From positions 1,860,001-1,924,000 of the forward strand of contig NZ_CP059732.1 of NCBI RefSeq assembly GCF_014117325.1: DNA of 64,000 bases, written 5' to 3'. The stretch is from Spirosoma foliorum (GTDB lineage Bacteria; Bacteroidota; Bacteroidia; Cytophagales; Spirosomataceae). Below, in pieces: positions 62,738 through 64,000 of this stretch (position 1 is the first letter of the stretch; every line of letters starts with the position of its first letter). The notes under the pieces were generated by a model. It worked only from the letters and a program-made list of their open reading frames with translations, was not told where the DNA came from and searched no databases. The position numbers and the translations under genes were made by a program.

Positions 62738-64000
62738 ATGAAATGGATACAGGTTATTGATCCACTTAACAATATAGCTTTGTCCGTACTGGTCGCGGCC
62801 GTGCCTATTATCTTCATTTTCTGGGCACTGATCATCAAAAAAATGAGGGGCTATCAGGCAAGTCTGATCGCTATTGTCATTGCTACAGTTATTGCCATTC
62901 TGGTGTATGGAATGCCCATAAAACTAGCGGTTCTATCAATTGGGCATGGCGCTTTATACGGCCTGTTTCCAATCTGCTGGCTGGTGGTTATGTCGGTGTT
63001 TCTTTTCAACCTAACAGTCAAAAGCGGCCAGTTCGAAATTATCAAACATTTTATGGCGTCTATCACCTCCGACCGGCGATTGCAGGCGCTGTTGATTGCC
63101 TTTTCCTTTGGGTCATTTCTGGAAGGAACAGCTGGTTTTGGCGCACCGGTTGCCATTACAGCCGCTATGTTGGTAGGTTTGGGGTTTAATCCACTCTATG
63201 CATCGGGGATTTGCCTGATTGCCAATACAGCTCCCGTTGCGTTTGGCTCCATCGGCATTCCAATTACAGTAGCCTCGCAAGTATCCGGCATTCCTGAGTT
63301 GCCCATCTCACAAATGGTTGGCCGGACATTACCAATTCTATCCATCATGCTGCCGTTTTATCTGGTCATGATCATCGCGGGTTTTAAAAAAGCCAGGGAG
63401 ATATGGCCTGCGGTATTGGTATCCGGCGTTTCATTTGCCTTTCTGCAATGGTTTTCATCCAATTATTTAGGACCTTCTCTACCCGATGTAATTGCAGGTC
63501 TGGGCTCAATTGTCTGCCTGATGGTTTTCCTGCGCTTCTGGAAACCTAAAGCCGTATGGCGCTTTGCCAACGAACCTGCCCCTACGTTTGATGCCAGCAT
63601 TACCTACACAAGCGGACAAATGCTTCGAGCCTGGTCGCCGTTTATTGTACTGACTATTATGGTGATTGCCTGGGGGATGCAACCCATTAAGGATGTACTT
63701 AACTCAATTGGTATGTTCCAGTTTGAGTTTCCGGGACTTCACAATGCCATTCAGGGACAAGATGGGGCAGTTCTCTCTAAACTATTTAAAGTCAATTATT
63801 TATCAGCAGCAGGTACCGCCATACTCATTGCTGATCTTGTCGCCATTCCGCTCATTGGCCTGACCTACCGGGAGGGTGCAAAGGTTTTTGGAGCCACATT
63901 GAACCAACTAAAATTCCCCATTCTGACAATTGCCGCCGTATTAGGATTTGCCTACATTTTGAACGATTCGGGTATTACACTAACGCTTGCCGCAGTACTG
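62738..64000 (+). CDS. lldP: L-lactate permease (LctP family), partial
   Basis: The ATG at 62738 opens a frame that runs off the right edge (421 codons visible; the family is usually 500-560). The protein is highly hydrophobic, with the LctP signatures LIAFSFGSFLEGTAGFGAPV and ANTAPVAFGSIGIPI and many membrane helices. The family imports L-lactate, D-lactate or glycolate by proton symport in the inner membrane. It starts 35 bases after the second mannosidase on the same strand, so it may be co-transcribed. A lactate permease is not a standard part of a mannan locus, so it may be a neighbour rather than a member. Confidence 0.9.
   Translation, partial: MKWIQVIDPLNNIALSVLVAAVPIIFIFWALIIKKMRGYQASLIAIVIATVIAILVYGMPIKLAVLSIGHGALYGLFPICWLVVMSVFLFNLTVKSGQFEIIKHFMASITSDRRLQALLIAFSFGSFLEGTAGFGAPVAITAAMLVGLGFNPLYASGICLIANTAPVAFGSIGIPITVASQVSGIPELPISQMVGRTLPILSIMLPFYLVMIIAGFKKAREIWPAVLVSGVSFAFLQWFSSNYLGPSLPDVIAGLGSIVCLMVFLRFWKPKAVWRFANEPAPTFDASITYTSGQMLRAWSPFIVLTIMVIAWGMQPIKDVLNSIGMFQFEFPGLHNAIQGQDGAVLSKLFKVNYLSAAGTAILIADLVAIPLIGLTYREGAKVFGATLNQLKFPILTIAAVLGFAYILNDSGITLTLAAVL

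Overview
The window looks like chromosomal DNA of a Cytophagales-type Bacteroidota, most like Spirosoma and its relatives. The evidence is a FecI/FecR plus SusC/SusD polysaccharide-utilisation locus, several one-piece sensor kinases with Reg_prop/Y_Y_Y sensors, 7TMR-DISM kinases, a LytTR regulator, many exported lipoproteins and TAnnTTTG-type promoters. I see no rRNA, tRNA or CRISPR array. Both ends cut through genes: a tricorn-like S41 protease on the left and an L-lactate permease on the right.

Layout. (1) 1-5439: three co-oriented exported hydrolases (S41 protease, beta-lactamase-fold serine hydrolase, CocE/NonD hydrolase). (2) 5682-19154: an uninterrupted operon of five membrane histidine kinases with different sensors (Reg_prop, TPR, 7TMR-DISM, TPR, 7TMR-DISM) but almost the same catalytic core, ending in one stand-alone receiver. 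It is followed by a soluble REC-kinase-REC-AraC hybrid with its own promoter and by a sixth kinase of the same core type that carries a single-base frameshift. (3) 25508-38322, minus strand: a seventh Reg_prop kinase (HisKA_2 type), small exported proteins of the NTF2, RidA and alpha/beta-hydrolase families with strikingly similar leader peptides, an AT-rich cupin/GNAT insert next to a transposase remnant, an acyltransferase-like membrane protein, an epimerase and a LytTR response regulator. (4) 38672-51078: a mixed accessory region with a DUF429 gene, a double GNAT protein, a divergent HxlR/pirin pair around a 32-bp palindrome, a complete IS630-type element with TA flanks, an FAD monooxygenase, an SDR lacking the usual Tyr, small conserved genes and decayed IS3/IS4-like fragments. 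(5) 51169-64000: sigma factor, anti-sigma, SusC, SusD, two tandem GH92 alpha-mannosidases and a lactate permease.

How it may work together. The kinase array is the most unusual part. Five translationally close kinases share a dimerisation/ATPase core and end in a single receiver without an output domain, which suggests that several inputs converge on one phosphoreceiver. The adjacent soluble hybrid has an N-terminal receiver resembling that lone receiver and could turn the convergent signal into DNA binding (inference). A pair of CCCAAAT direct repeats with exactly 21-bp period lies upstream of both Reg_prop kinases in this region and may be a shared operator. The right-hand locus fits TonB-dependent, sigma/anti-sigma-controlled uptake and breakdown of alpha-mannose-containing glycans.

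Recurrent oddities are perfect palindromes embedded in frame inside kinase genes, a G8 tract that breaks a proline iminopeptidase just after its catalytic serine, and a near-identical 3-prime segment shared by the two GH92 genes, which looks like gene conversion.
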